Source: Streptomyces sp. CB03234 (GTDB taxonomy: Bacteria > Actinomycetota > Actinomycetes > Streptomycetales > Streptomycetaceae). Taken from it: a stretch of DNA of 64,000 nucleotides. The stretch spans positions 346,413-410,412 of the forward strand of contig NZ_LIYH01000008.1 in the NCBI RefSeq assembly GCF_001905885.1, written 5' to 3'. This document shows, in pieces, positions 52,406 to 61,617 of the stretch. A program made the translations under genes and the position numbers. Under the pieces are notes generated by a model that saw only the letters and a program-made list of their open reading frames with translations, did not search any database and was not told where the DNA came from. Positions within the stretch are counted from its first letter, which is position 1, and every line of letters starts with the position of its first letter.

Positions 52406-52846
52406 ATGCCGGAGGATCTGGCGGCCACGAACAAGGCCGTGGTGCGGCGGCTGATCGACACGTGGAACAGCGGGGACCTGGAGGGCATGACCCGGTTCTG
52501 GGCACCCGACATGGTCCACCACGGGCGGGACGGCGCACCGCTGCCGGGCGCCGAGGTCGCCGCCGAGATGGGGCGGTTCATGCGGGCGTTTCCGGATCTG
52601 CGGCTCACGGTGCACAGCCTGGTGGCGGAGGGCGACCTGGTGGCGACCCGGCTGACCGTGGAGGGCACGCACCGGGGCGAGTACCTGGGCCTGCCGCCCA
52701 CCGGGCGCCGGGTGAGCTGTGCGCTCCTCGGTCAACTGCGGGTCGTCGACGGGGCCGTGGTCGAGCACTGGGGGGTGGCCGACGGGCTGTACCTGCTGGA
52801 GCAGCTCGGGCTGCTTCCCGAGGGTTTCCTCCAGGCCACCGCCTGA
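52406..52846 (+). CDS. SnoaL-like small protein 1
   Basis: The product is 146 aa, the standard length of SnoaL-like (NTF2 fold) polyketide cyclases and hydroxylases. VRRLIDTWNSGDLEGMTRFW, EYLGLPPTGRRVSC and AVVEHWGVADGLYLLEQLG are family motifs. GGGAGGAG lies about 6 nt before the ATG. It starts the rightward operon SnoaL-SnoaL-FAD monooxygenase-UbiB. In aromatic polyketide pathways these proteins catalyse aldol cyclisation or, with partners, hydroxylation. Here they may shape the anthraquinone part. Confidence 0.88.
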   Translation: MPEDLAATNKAVVRRLIDTWNSGDLEGMTRFWAPDMVHHGRDGAPLPGAEVAAEMGRFMRAFPDLRLTVHSLVAEGDLVATRLTVEGTHRGEYLGLPPTGRRVSCALLGQLRVVDGAVVEHWGVADGLYLLEQLGLLPEGFLQATA

Positions 52847-52893
52847 CGACCGGCCGTTGTTCCTCGCCGCACCCCATTCGCGGAGGTCACCCG

Positions 52894-53382
52894 ATGACGG
52901 ACAATTCCATGACCAGCAGCGGCCGAAAGGCCGCGTATGAGGAGACGGTCCGGCGATTTCGGGGAGCCGTGCTTTTCACACACGACTTCTCGGTCATCGA
53001 GGACGTACTCACACCTGATTTCGTGGACCATTTCGCACCGCCGTGGGACCCGCCGGGTCGTGAGGGTGTGGCGCACCGGTTCGGGCAGGCCGCCGACGCG
53101 CTGACCACCCGCAAGGTGGAGGTTTTGACGTCGGTGTGCGAGGGCGACATCCTGGCGCAGGCGATCCTGCTGCACTTCGAGCACACGGGCGAGTTCATGG
53201 GCCTGCCGCCCACCGGGCGGTCCTTCACGATCGGCGGTTCCAACACGTTCCGGTTCCGGGACGGGCGGATCGCCGAGCACTGGGGTGTGTTCGACGTCGC
53301 CAAGATCCCGGACCTCCTCGCGGCGGAGCCGGGCAGCAACCAGGGCGGCTGGAGCTCCATGTGGGAGGCGGAGCCCCGGTGA
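52894..53382 (+). CDS. SnoaL-like small protein 2
   Basis: The product is 162 aa with the same fold and motif spacing as protein 1 (GEFMGLPPTGRSFTIGG, IAEHWGVFDVAKIPDLL). GGAGG lies 8 nt before the ATG at 52894. The start differs, with a polar extension, and the C-terminus ends in a Trp-rich tail (GGWSSMWEAEPR). Its stop overlaps the FAD monooxygenase start (GTGA), so the two are translationally coupled and may act in sequence. Confidence 0.88.
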   Translation: MTDNSMTSSGRKAAYEETVRRFRGAVLFTHDFSVIEDVLTPDFVDHFAPPWDPPGREGVAHRFGQAADALTTRKVEVLTSVCEGDILAQAILLHFEHTGEFMGLPPTGRSFTIGGSNTFRFRDGRIAEHWGVFDVAKIPDLLAAEPGSNQGGWSSMWEAEPR

Positions 53383-54542
53383 GCACCCGGCCGGCCCGGC
53401 GGGCCCTCGTCGTCGGCGCGGGCCCGGCCGGTCTCGCCACCGCCGTACTGCTGCGGCGTGCCGGGTTCGAGGTACGGGTGCTCGAAGGGCGGCGCGACGC
53501 GTCGGCCGGCGGCAGCGCGCTGACGCTGTGGCCGAACGCGCTGGCCGCCCTGGAGCGGATCGGCGCGGCGGCCCCGGTGCTGGCCCGCAGCGCGCCCAGC
53601 GGCGGGCTCGCGATGCGCACCGCACACGGCGCCACCCTCCAGTACGTGGCGCCCGAGGTGCTGGAGGAGCGGTGCGGCGGCACGGGGCGGGCGCTGCTGC
53701 GTGCCGATCTGATGGACGCGCTGTACGGGCTGCACCCGCCGGACGCGGTCGAGTTCGGCGCCCGCTGTGTCGCCGTGCGGCAGGAGCGGGACACCGTGGT
53801 GGTCCGCTTCGACGACGGCCGCGAGGCCGAGGGGGACGTGCTGATCGGCGCGGACGGCATCCGCTCGCAGGTGCGGGCCGCGCTGTTCGGCGGCGGTGAC
53901 CTGCGGTTCGCGGGTTACGCGGTGGCCCGCGGGGTCGCCGGCTTCGCGGACCCCGGGCACCCGGCGTCGCTGTCGCTCGGGGCGGGGCGGCAGTTCGGTC
54001 TGTTCCCGCTGCCGGGCGGGCGCATGTACTGGTTCGCGGCCTTCACCGCCCGTGAGGGCGAAGCCGCGCGGGACCCGGGCGGATCGCTGCTGCCGCTGCT
54101 CCAGGAGCGGTTCGCCCGTTGGCACGACCCGGTGCCCGAGGTGCTGAAGGCCACGGACCCGGCGGACGTCACCGTGACGGACATCCACGACCGCCCGCCG
54201 CTGCGCCGCTGGGGCGAGGGCGCGGTCGCGCTCGTGGGGGACGCGGCGCATCCGAGCGCCCCGGCCATGGGGCAGGGCACCTGCCAGGCGTTCGAGGACG
54301 CGGTGGTGCTCGCAGGCCACCTCGCGGACGCGGCCGACATCCCGGCGGCGCTGCGCGCCTACGCGGCGCAGCGGCGCCGGCGGGCCCACTCCGTGACCGT
54401 CCAGTCGCACTGGATGGGCCGCCTCGGCCAGTGGCGGCACCCGCTGCTCCGCGGGCTGCGCGACGGCATGATCCGGGCGACCCCGCGGTGGGCCCAACTC
54501 CGCTCGCTACGGACGACGTTCACCTTCGAACCGGCCTGTTGA
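53379..54542 (+). CDS. FAD-dependent aromatic monooxygenase
   Basis: The product is 387 aa. GAGPAGLATAVLLRRAG is the FAD-binding GxGxxG; GADGIRSQVRAALF is the middle DG motif; ALVGDAAHPSAPAMGQG is the GD motif. It is a single-component (PHBH-like) monooxygenase, somewhat short. The GTG start overlaps the SnoaL 2 stop. It may hydroxylate an aromatic ring or catalyse a quinone-forming oxidation. Its neighbours (SnoaL-like and UbiB-like proteins) support a role in ring processing. Confidence 0.92.
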   Translation: MSTRPARRALVVGAGPAGLATAVLLRRAGFEVRVLEGRRDASAGGSALTLWPNALAALERIGAAAPVLARSAPSGGLAMRTAHGATLQYVAPEVLEERCGGTGRALLRADLMDALYGLHPPDAVEFGARCVAVRQERDTVVVRFDDGREAEGDVLIGADGIRSQVRAALFGGGDLRFAGYAVARGVAGFADPGHPASLSLGAGRQFGLFPLPGGRMYWFAAFTAREGEAARDPGGSLLPLLQERFARWHDPVPEVLKATDPADVTVTDIHDRPPLRRWGEGAVALVGDAAHPSAPAMGQGTCQAFEDAVVLAGHLADAADIPAALRAYAAQRRRRAHSVTVQSHWMGRLGQWRHPLLRGLRDGMIRATPRWAQLRSLRTTFTFEPAC

Positions 54543-54560
54543 CCAGGACCCCGGAGAGGG

Positions 54561-54604
54561 TCCACGGACCCCACGGACCCCACGGACCCGACGGATCCCA
54601 CGGA
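54561..54604. repeat. 9-bp tandem repeat upstream of the second UbiB gene
   Basis: About five copies of CACGGACCC-like units lie between the FAD monooxygenase stop and the UbiB ATG. The last copy runs into the GGAGGAG ribosome binding site, so repeat number would alter the leader without touching the coding sequence. Confidence 0.75.
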
Positions 54605-54615
54605 GGAGACCGCAG

Positions 54616-55896
54616 ATGAACCGAGTACCGGTGCACCGGACCGTCCTGCGCGCCGGCGCCCTGGCGCTGGCCGCGGGGGCGGAAGCGGTGGTGACCCTGC
54701 CGGCGCTGGCGGCGATCCGGCTCGTACGGGGCCGGGCGGCGGCCCGGCGCTTCCTGTACCGGCGGCTGACCCGCCGGCTCCAGAAGCTGGGGCCGACGTT
54801 CGTGAAGTTCGCCCAGATCGCGGGTGCGCGGCGGGACGTCCTGCCGGCGGAGCTGTGCGACGAGCTGTCGCGGCTCCACGACTCCGTACGGCCCATCAGT
54901 GCCCGGCAGGCGGACCGGGCGTGGCGGCAGGCGTACGGCAGTGCGCTGCCGCCGTTCCTCGCGGGTCTCGACCCGGTCCCGGTGGCGGGCGGCAGTATCG
55001 CCTGCGTATACCGGGGCGAGCTGCCCGACGGTGGTGGCGCGGTGGCGCTGAAGCTCAAGCGGCCGGGGATCGACAGCGTGATGCGGGCGGACCTGGCGCT
55101 CATCGGCCGCCTCGTACGATGGGGTGAGCGGCTGCCGCAGATGCGCGGGATGCCGATGGCGGACCTCGTCGCGTACGTGAGCAACGCGATCCTGGGGCAG
55201 CTGGATCTGCGCCAGGAGGAGGAGAACGTGGTCCGGCTGCGGGAGAACCTGAAGCCGGTGCCCGATGTGGACGTGCCCCGGCTGCACCCGCAGTGGTCGC
55301 GGCCTACGTGTCTGGTCTTCGACTTCGTGGAGGGCCTGGACACCCGTACGCCGGAGACCCTGCCGGGTCCGGTGCGGGCGCGGCTGGCGTCGGCGGTGCT
55401 GTCCGCGGCCCACAAGATGATGTTCGTGGACGGTTTCGTGCACTGTGATCCGCACCCGGGGAACATCTATCTGCTGCCGGGGGGAGACGACGGGAGCGGT
55501 GGCCGGGCGGTGATCCTGGACGCCGGCTACAGCGTGCGGCTCCCGGACGAGGTGCGCAAGCTGATCGGGGAGTTCTTCGCGGGCCTGGCGTCCGGCGACG
55601 GCCGGCGCTGCGGCGAGATCATGCTGGCGAGCATGGCGAACGTGGGTCGCGACTGCGACACGGAGGCGTTCGTCTCGGACATCGCCGCGCTTGTGGAGCG
55701 GTCGGCGGGCCCGGGCCGGGACTTCGCGATGGCGCCGTTCGGAAACGGCGTGTTCGAGGTGCAGAGCGCCCACCGGCTGTACGCGTCGTCGGACTTCGCC
55801 TTCCCGATCATGTCGCTGATGATCCTGGAGAGCACGGTCCGCGGGTTGTGGCCGGAGGCGGACTTCCAGCAGGTGGGGGCGGCGCGCCTGCCGTGA
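54616..55896 (+). CDS. UbiB/ABC1-family atypical kinase-like protein, second copy
   Basis: The product is 426 aa. LGPTFVKFAQIAGAR is the KxGQ-type motif, but here the Gly is Phe-Ala (KFAQ). PVAGGSIACVYRGEL is the nucleotide loop; VALKLKRPG has the Lys; HCDPHPGNIYL and ILDAGYS are the catalytic and metal motifs. It is similar to the 23.4-kb protein along the whole length. GGAGGAG lies before the ATG. It is last in the SnoaL/FAD operon. Having two members in one cluster suggests each serves a different lipophilic intermediate or that they form a pair. Confidence 0.87.
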   Translation: MNRVPVHRTVLRAGALALAAGAEAVVTLPALAAIRLVRGRAAARRFLYRRLTRRLQKLGPTFVKFAQIAGARRDVLPAELCDELSRLHDSVRPISARQADRAWRQAYGSALPPFLAGLDPVPVAGGSIACVYRGELPDGGGAVALKLKRPGIDSVMRADLALIGRLVRWGERLPQMRGMPMADLVAYVSNAILGQLDLRQEEENVVRLRENLKPVPDVDVPRLHPQWSRPTCLVFDFVEGLDTRTPETLPGPVRARLASAVLSAAHKMMFVDGFVHCDPHPGNIYLLPGGDDGSGGRAVILDAGYSVRLPDEVRKLIGEFFAGLASGDGRRCGEIMLASMANVGRDCDTEAFVSDIAALVERSAGPGRDFAMAPFGNGVFEVQSAHRLYASSDFAFPIMSLMILESTVRGLWPEADFQQVGAARLP

Positions 55897-55948
55897 GGAC
55901 AGGTGCGCCGCCCCTCGGGGTCGCGGCGGTGTCCGCGATCAGCTGCGA

Positions 55949-56518
55949 TCAGCCGTTCTGCTCGTAGGCGATGCGGAGCAGCTTCTCCACCTCGGCGTCC
56001 ACCTCGTCCGGTGAGGTGAGCGCGATCTTGTGCGTGGACTGGCCGGGCCCCTTGGCCGGCGTGAGGCGGGCGCTCTCCGGGGCGTCCGTGAAGCGCAGGC
56101 CGAGGTCGACCCGGGTCTGCGTGGCCGCGGCGACGGCCGCGAACTGGCGGGCGCGGGTGAACGCCACGTACGTGGAGCGAATTTCGCGCTCCACGTCGGC
56201 GGCCAGTGCGGTGGCGAGTTCGGCGACCCGGTCGTGAACGGGCCGCAGCGCGGCCTTGCGTCCGCTGTACTGGGCGTCCACCTGCTCGTCCTCGCTGGGC
56301 TCGGACCAGCCGGCCCGGCGCGCCGCCTCCAGGCTGATCGCCCACTGCACGGGCTTGGTCAGTTTGTGCTCGGTGCGCAGCCAGTTCCGTACGGCGTTCT
56401 GGTCGAGCGGGTCGGGGCCCGAGGTGCGTACGAGGTCGACCCAGGCGTCCACATCGCGACCGGTGCGCTCCTTGAGCGTGCCGGTCACCTTGTCCATCAT
56501 CTCGTCGGGCTTGACCAT
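55949..56518 (-). CDS. DUF4287-DUF5655 protein
   Basis: The product is 189 aa. The N-terminal 60 residues (MMDKVTGTLKERTGRDVDAW, RNWLRTEHKLT) match the DUF4287 pattern; the C-terminal 110 residues (HDRVAELATALAADVEREI, THKIALTSPDEVDAEVEKLL) match the DUF5655 pattern. Both are of unknown function and found together in actinobacteria. It begins 7 nt after the stop of the VOC gene, leftward, so it is in one operon with a probable resistance protein. Whether it has a pathway role is unknown. Confidence 0.72.
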   Translation of the reverse strand: MVKPDEMMDKVTGTLKERTGRDVDAWVDLVRTSGPDPLDQNAVRNWLRTEHKLTKPVQWAISLEAARRAGWSEPSEDEQVDAQYSGRKAALRPVHDRVAELATALAADVEREIRSTYVAFTRARQFAAVAAATQTRVDLGLRFTDAPESARLTPAKGPGQSTHKIALTSPDEVDAEVEKLLRIAYEQNG

Positions 56519-56525
56519 GGCGGTG

Positions 56526-56906
56526 TCAGCGGGACGGCTGGAGGAGCAGGAACTCGTTGCCGTCCGGGTCCTGGAAGCTGGCGTTGGCGCCGCCGAAGGG
56601 CATCTGCTCCGGTGCCCGGGTGAAGTTGACGCCGCGGCGGACGAGTTCCTCGTGGGTGGCCTTGATGTCCTCGGTGACGAGCTGGATGTCGGTGAACCGG
56701 CCGATCTTCCCCTCCTCGTAGACGGGGAAGTGCTTGGTGCAGAGCACGATGCGGGTCTGCGACCCGGCGGGCGCGACCTCGACCCAGCGCATGGGGCCAA
56801 AGGCCTGGTCCTCGCGGAGCTCGAAGCCGAGCGTGTTGACGTAGAAGTCGATGGCCTTGTCCTGGTCGTTGACGAAGACATCGATCGTACCGATGTGCGA
56901 AATCAT
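56526..56906 (-). CDS. VOC (glyoxalase/bleomycin-resistance fold) protein 1
   Basis: The product is 126 aa, typical of single-chain VOC proteins that dimerise. It starts with IGTIDVFVNDQDKAIDFYVN and ends FQDPDGNEFLLLQPSR. The metal ligands of glyoxalases are incomplete, which favours a binding role. AAGGAGGAAAC lies right before the ATG. In tiancimycin producers, as I recall, three VOC proteins (TnmS1-S3) sequester the enediyne as self-resistance; this is one of three here. It sits between an MFS exporter and the DUF4287-DUF5655 gene, all leftward. Confidence 0.88.
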   Translation of the reverse strand: MISHIGTIDVFVNDQDKAIDFYVNTLGFELREDQAFGPMRWVEVAPAGSQTRIVLCTKHFPVYEEGKIGRFTDIQLVTEDIKATHEELVRRGVNFTRAPEQMPFGGANASFQDPDGNEFLLLQPSR

Positions 56907-57019
56907 GTTTCCTCCTTGTATTTCCGGCACAGGAGAGCCGGAGACATGTGGGTGTCGGAGTGTGGTGTGCGGTGGTGCGGTGGTGGTGCGGTGGTTCCGG
57001 TACGGGGCCGGGCGGGCGC

Positions 57020-58687
57020 TCAGGCCGCGGCGTCGGCCTCGGCGGTCTCGGTGCCGTCGGGAGCGGTCCGCATCCGCGGGGCCAGCAGGGCCGCGATGAG
57101 CGCGCCCGCCAGTACGACGGCCATGCCGCAGAGCATGGCGGTGTGGAAGCCGTCCATGAAGGCCGCGTGCCCGGCCTCCACGGCGGCCCGCGCCGCCGAC
57201 GGGTCGGTGCCTTCCGGCACCGGGACCACGCCTTGCGAGACCACCTTGGACAGGTCGTGCAGGGTCGCCGCGAGCCCGTCGGGCACGCCGGCCTGCCCAA
57301 TGTGCTCGGGCAGCACGGAGCTGACCCGGGCAGAGATGATCGAGGCGAGCGCGGCCGTGCCCAGGACACCGCCGAGCATCAGCGCCGTCTGCTGGAGGCC
57401 GGAGGCGACTCCGGTCAGCTGGCCCGGGGCACTGCTGACGATCATCTCGATGGCCGTGGGGGCCACCATGCCCATGCCGACGCCGAGCGGGACCAGGAAC
57501 GGCCACATCGCGTGGTACGACGAGCCCGCCGTCATCTGCGAGAGCCCGAGGAGTGCCCCGCCGATGAGCGTCAGCCCCGACGCGAGTGGCACGCGCGGCC
57601 CGAACCGGGCGTTGAGCACCGCGCCGGTGGGCGCGCCGACACCGAACAGCACCGTGAACGGCAGCAGTCCGAGGCCGGCCTCCATCGGCTCGAAACCGTG
57701 CACCTGCTGGAGGTACAGGGCCAGGTAGAACGAGGCGCCGAAGGTGGCGAAGCCACCGATCAGCAGCGCGGTGCTGCCGACCGACACGGCACGCAGCCGG
57801 AACAGGTCCAACGGCAGCAGCGCCTCGCGGGCCGCCCGCTCCCGCAGCACGAACCCGGCGCCGATGAGGACGGCCGCGGCGAACGAGCCGAGCGGGTGGA
57901 CGTGCGCCCAGCCGTGCTCGGGCACCTGGATGATGCCCCAGACCAGCGCGAACAGCGCGGCCGTCAGCAGCAGCACACCGGGCGTGTCGAACGACCGGGT
58001 CGCGCCGTCCGGCCGGCTGTTGCCGATCGCCCAGGCCCCGAGCGCGAACGCGGCGACACTGACGACCAGGTTGATGAAGAACACCCAGCGCCAGCTGAGC
58101 AGGTCCACCGTCAGACCGCCGATGAACGGTCCGGCCGCCATGGCCAGCGCGCCCACGGCGCTCCACACGCCGATGGCGATCTTCAACTGGCCTTTCGGGA
58201 AGGTGTTCTTGAGCACCGCCAGGCCGCTGGGGGCCAGGACGGCGCCGCTGACGCCCTGCAGGACCCGCCAGAAGATCAGCATGCCGATGCTGTCGGCGAG
58301 GCCGGCCATCACCGAGGTGGCGGCGAAGCCCGCCATGCCGATGAGGAAGACCTTCTTGTGGCCGTAGCGGTCACCGAGCTTGCCCGCGGTGATCAGGGTG
58401 CAGGCCACGGCGAGCATGTAACCGTTGGTGACCCACTGCAGCGTGGACAGATCGGTGTCCAGGTCGACGGCGATGACAGGGTTGGCCACCGCGACGACCG
58501 TGCCGTCGAGTGCCTCCATCATCGTGCCCAGGGCGACCGCGACGAGGACGATCCACTGCCCGCCGCGCCCGGGCGGGGCGGCCGCCTTCGCGGCCCCGGG
58601 CTCCGCCGCGGCGGGGTCCGTCGCTGCGGGGGTGCCGGCCGCGGCTAAGCCCGCGTCCTCGGCGATCTGTTTCCGTTCATGGACCAT
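57020..58687 (-). CDS. MFS multidrug exporter, DHA2 (14-helix) type
   Basis: The product is 555 aa with about 14 hydrophobic helices. LDGTVVAVANPVIAVDL is the DHA2 motif C-like start, GKLGDRYGHKKVFL is motif A, and APSGLAVLKNTFPKG resembles the family motif in helix 5. Both ends are Ala-rich. These EmrB/QacA-like proteins expel hydrophobic drugs using the proton gradient. It lies between two VOC genes in a leftward resistance/export block, so export of the enediyne is the likely role. Confidence 0.92.
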   Translation of the reverse strand: MVHERKQIAEDAGLAAAGTPAATDPAAAEPGAAKAAAPPGRGGQWIVLVAVALGTMMEALDGTVVAVANPVIAVDLDTDLSTLQWVTNGYMLAVACTLITAGKLGDRYGHKKVFLIGMAGFAATSVMAGLADSIGMLIFWRVLQGVSGAVLAPSGLAVLKNTFPKGQLKIAIGVWSAVGALAMAAGPFIGGLTVDLLSWRWVFFINLVVSVAAFALGAWAIGNSRPDGATRSFDTPGVLLLTAALFALVWGIIQVPEHGWAHVHPLGSFAAAVLIGAGFVLRERAAREALLPLDLFRLRAVSVGSTALLIGGFATFGASFYLALYLQQVHGFEPMEAGLGLLPFTVLFGVGAPTGAVLNARFGPRVPLASGLTLIGGALLGLSQMTAGSSYHAMWPFLVPLGVGMGMVAPTAIEMIVSSAPGQLTGVASGLQQTALMLGGVLGTAALASIISARVSSVLPEHIGQAGVPDGLAATLHDLSKVVSQGVVPVPEGTDPSAARAAVEAGHAAFMDGFHTAMLCGMAVVLAGALIAALLAPRMRTAPDGTETAEADAAA

Positions 58688-58714
58688 GACGGAGCCGTTC
58701 CTCCTCGTGCGGTC

Positions 58715-59122
58715 TCAGCCGCGCGCGTCGGTGAGACTGAACCAGTTGCCGGAATCGTCGCGGAACACCGCCTCCGTGCCGTACGGCCGCTTGACGGGCT
58801 CCTGGATGAAGATGACGCCGGCCGCGCGGTACCGCTCGTACGTGGCGCGGGTGTCGTCGACGTGCAGCACGCCGACGCCGATGACGCCCTTGGCGACGAG
58901 GTCCCGCAGCTGCTCGGCGGTCTCCTCGTCGTACTCCGGCGCCCCCACCCTGCGGAGGACCATCTCCACATCGGGCTGGTCCTTGGGGCCGACGGTGAGC
59001 CATCGCAGCCCGCCCATGGTCATGTCGTTGCGGACCTCGAAACCGAGTTTCTCGGTGTAGAACTCCTTCGCGGAGTCCTGGTCCAGCACCGGGACGGTGA
59101 CGTGCGAGAGACGTGCGCTCAT
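58715..59122 (-). CDS. VOC protein 2
   Basis: The product is 135 aa. LSHVTVPVLDQDSAKEFYTE and AVFRDDSGNWFSLTDAR are VOC repeat motifs. Residues VEMVLRRVGAPEYDEETAEQ form the central stretch. Its ATG overlaps the stop of the AraC-type gene (ATGA), so regulator and VOC are translationally coupled, an arrangement common in Streptomyces. It may bind the product or an intermediate; it could equally be a housekeeping VOC, since AraC-VOC pairs also occur outside clusters. Confidence 0.87.
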   Translation of the reverse strand: MSARLSHVTVPVLDQDSAKEFYTEKLGFEVRNDMTMGGLRWLTVGPKDQPDVEMVLRRVGAPEYDEETAEQLRDLVAKGVIGVGVLHVDDTRATYERYRAAGVIFIQEPVKRPYGTEAVFRDDSGNWFSLTDARG

Positions 59123-59703
59123 GAATGTCCTTCCGGGGTCGATCTGTGATCAGACGCTACCCAGGGGCCGTGGGCGGTGACATCTCCTGGATTGCGGTTC
59201 TGTCCTCCGCTTTGGTCCCGGCTTGTACGGGATGCACCGGCAGGGCCGTCGGAAGGGCGTTCCGGGCGCGTTCCGGGCAGATCGGACGTGGCGGCAGGGC
59301 GGCGGGCGCACATGAAGAGGTAGCAGCCGGGGATGGGCGGGGGCCCGCCGCGCCGGACGATCTCGTCCCGGTAGGCGGTGGGCGAGACGCCGACGATCCC
59401 GGAGAACCGGGAGCTGAACGAGCCGACGCTGGAGTAGCCGACCATGTGGCAGATCTCCGCCACGGTGAGGTTGGTGGCGCGCAGCAGGTCGCGGGCCCGT
59501 TCGATACGACGCTGCGTCAGATAGCGGCCGGGGGTCTCGCCGTACGCGGCCTGGAAGGAGCGCAGGAAGTGGAAGCGCGAGCAGCCGGCCTCGGCGGCCA
59601 GCGTGGCCAGGTCGAGGGGGTCGGCGTAGGCGCGGTCTATCAGGTCCTTGGCCCGGCGCAGGTACGGGAGGAGGTGCGAGGAGGCGGGTTCTTGGCCTGG
59701 CAT
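59119..59703 (-). CDS. AraC-family regulator coupled to VOC protein 2
   Basis: The product is 194 aa. The HTH pair is at residues 8-110: LAAEAGCSRFHFLRSFQAAY and ICHMVGYSSVGSFSSRFSG. The C-terminal 80 residues are polar and low-complexity. There is no separate effector domain. The ATG at 59703 is the start that gives the usual N-terminus (MPGQEPASSHLLPYLRRA), though its ribosome binding site is weak; a longer Arg-rich start at 59799 is possible. It is transcribed together with VOC 2 and may switch on resistance. Confidence 0.8.
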   Translation of the reverse strand: MPGQEPASSHLLPYLRRAKDLIDRAYADPLDLATLAAEAGCSRFHFLRSFQAAYGETPGRYLTQRRIERARDLLRATNLTVAEICHMVGYSSVGSFSSRFSGIVGVSPTAYRDEIVRRGGPPPIPGCYLFMCARRPAATSDLPGTRPERPSDGPAGASRTSRDQSGGQNRNPGDVTAHGPWVASDHRSTPEGHS

Positions 59704-59791
59704 GAGCCCAGTATTGGGGGCGGCGCCCCGCCGTGGAGAGCGATTCGGCCGCCTCCGTGGGGCGGTGTCGCGATGGGTGTCACGGTGGGCG

Positions 59792-61498
59792 TCAGGCATG
59801 GGCGGGTGCCTCGTCCGCACGTTCGGTGATGACCTCGTCGAGCCGCTGCCCGCGGGTCTCGGGCCCGTACCGTACGAACGCCAGCGCGGCGAGCGCGAGG
59901 GGTACGGCGGACAGCAGGGCGGTCGCCGCGAGCGAGGGCACGGCGACGGCGGCGACGGACAGGGTGAGGATCAGGACGCCGCCGGCCTTGCTGATGGCGG
60001 CGGCCCAGCTGCTGCCGCTGGCGCGCAGCGGCGTCGGGTACGCCTCGGACGCGTAGGCGGCCATGACGGCGGCGGTGGCGCTGATGCCCCAGAGCGGGAC
60101 GAAGAGCAACAGCCGCAGCAGCAGGCCGTGTTGGGCCGCGTCGGTGCCGAGCACGGCGAGGGCGAGGAGTGCGGCGGTGGTGAGGGTGCCGAGCGCGACG
60201 ATGGTGCGGCGGCTGCTCCACAGGCCGTACAGGAGGGCGGTGAGGATGTTGAGCGGGAGGCTGATGAGGGCGCTGTCACGCAGGACGCGGTCGGACGACA
60301 CCTCTTCGATGCCCATGCGGCCGAGGTTGGTGGGCAGCCACATCTGGAAGCCGTGCGCGAGCAGTCCGGCGGCGAGGGCGAGCAGGGTGAGGGCGAGAGT
60401 CGGTCCGCGGAAGGCCCGGGCGAAGAGCCGCGGGTAGCCGGAGCGGCCGGAGGTCCAGGGCGCGGCCGGGGCGGGGGCGAGGGCGGAGGCCGGGGCGCGG
60501 GCCGGGACGGGTGTGGTGTCGTCGGCCGGTGTTTCGAGGGTGGCGCCGTAGCGGGCGAGGACGGCGCGGGCCTCGGTGGGGCGCCCGGTGGCCAGGAGGT
60601 AGCGGGGCGACTCGGGAATCCACTGGTTGAGCAGGATCAGGAGCACGCCCGTGGGCAGGCCGACGAGCCAGAGGATGCGCCAGCTGTAGACGGGGGTGAG
60701 TTCGGCGGCGAGCCAGCTGGTCAGGATGTACGCGACGGTGATGTTGCCGCCGATGAGGACCATGGCCCAGCCCCGGTGGCGCCGCGGTACGGTCTCGGCG
60801 AGCAGTGTGAACGTGATGGGGATGAGCCCGCCGGCGGCGAGCCCCATCAGGAAGCACATGACGACGTTCCAGGTGAAGCTGGGCATCGCGCCGCACACCG
60901 CCGTCGTGGCGAACAGCATGCCGGCCAGCAGGATGGAGCCGCGCCGCCCGATGCGGTCCCCGAGCCAGCCCCAGAGGAACGAGCCCGTCATCGTGCCGGT
61001 GATCCCGGCCAGCGGCAGCCAGGCGACCGGTACGGTTCCGCCGGGGTGGAGCGGTGAGGCGAGTCCGTACTCGGCGGCGGCGCCGGGGACGACGAACGAC
61101 AGGGTCATCGGCTTCATCACGTCGATGGTCACAGCGAGGGACAGCACCAGCAGCAGCCCGATGTGGGCGGGGCGCAACGGGGCGTCGTCCATGGCCCGCA
61201 CCCGTACCGAGGTCACCTTGCGCCGCAGGTCGGCGGGGCGCCGTGGCAGCAGCCCGTACAGCACGGCGGCCAGGCCGGCGACGACGAGCGCCATGCCCGC
61301 GATCATGGCGCCGTCCATCGGCATGCCGGCCATCCGGTAGCCCATGTGGCGGGCGTGCCAGTACATCGGGAGGTGCAGCAGCGCCCCCGCGGTGCAGGCC
61401 GCGGCGCCCGCCCAGAACGCGACGGGCCGGGTGAATCCGGAGCCTGCCCTGCCGCCGCCGGCCGTGTCGCCGTGCGGCCGGTGCACATCGTCGTCCAT
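59792..61498 (-). CDS. MFS transporter with extra Met/His-rich N-terminal membrane segment
   Basis: The product is 568 aa. After about 110 residues comes a 12-helix MFS of the AAHS/sugar-porter type (GWLGDRIGRRGSILLAG; ESPRYLLATGRPTEAR). The extra N-terminal part has two hydrophobic segments joined by HLPMYWHARHMGYRMAGMPM, rich in Met and His. An Ala/Pro-rich linker divides the two MFS halves. GGAGGG lies 5-6 nt before the ATG. It lies between the AraC regulator and VOC protein 3. Transport of the enediyne or a precursor is likely; metal binding by the N-terminal part is speculation. Confidence 0.86.
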   Translation of the reverse strand: MDDDVHRPHGDTAGGGRAGSGFTRPVAFWAGAAACTAGALLHLPMYWHARHMGYRMAGMPMDGAMIAGMALVVAGLAAVLYGLLPRRPADLRRKVTSVRVRAMDDAPLRPAHIGLLLVLSLAVTIDVMKPMTLSFVVPGAAAEYGLASPLHPGGTVPVAWLPLAGITGTMTGSFLWGWLGDRIGRRGSILLAGMLFATTAVCGAMPSFTWNVVMCFLMGLAAGGLIPITFTLLAETVPRRHRGWAMVLIGGNITVAYILTSWLAAELTPVYSWRILWLVGLPTGVLLILLNQWIPESPRYLLATGRPTEARAVLARYGATLETPADDTTPVPARAPASALAPAPAAPWTSGRSGYPRLFARAFRGPTLALTLLALAAGLLAHGFQMWLPTNLGRMGIEEVSSDRVLRDSALISLPLNILTALLYGLWSSRRTIVALGTLTTAALLALAVLGTDAAQHGLLLRLLLFVPLWGISATAAVMAAYASEAYPTPLRASGSSWAAAISKAGGVLILTLSVAAVAVPSLAATALLSAVPLALAALAFVRYGPETRGQRLDEVITERADEAPAHA

Positions 61499-61617
61499 GC
61501 GGTGCCCTCCTGCCGGCTTCCCGCCGGCCGCTGCTGCCGGTGAGCGGTGGGTCGCTATGCGTTTACGCAGCGACCTTCCTAGCAGCAGGGCCGAAGGGGC
61601 GGCAAGGGGGCGAGAGG

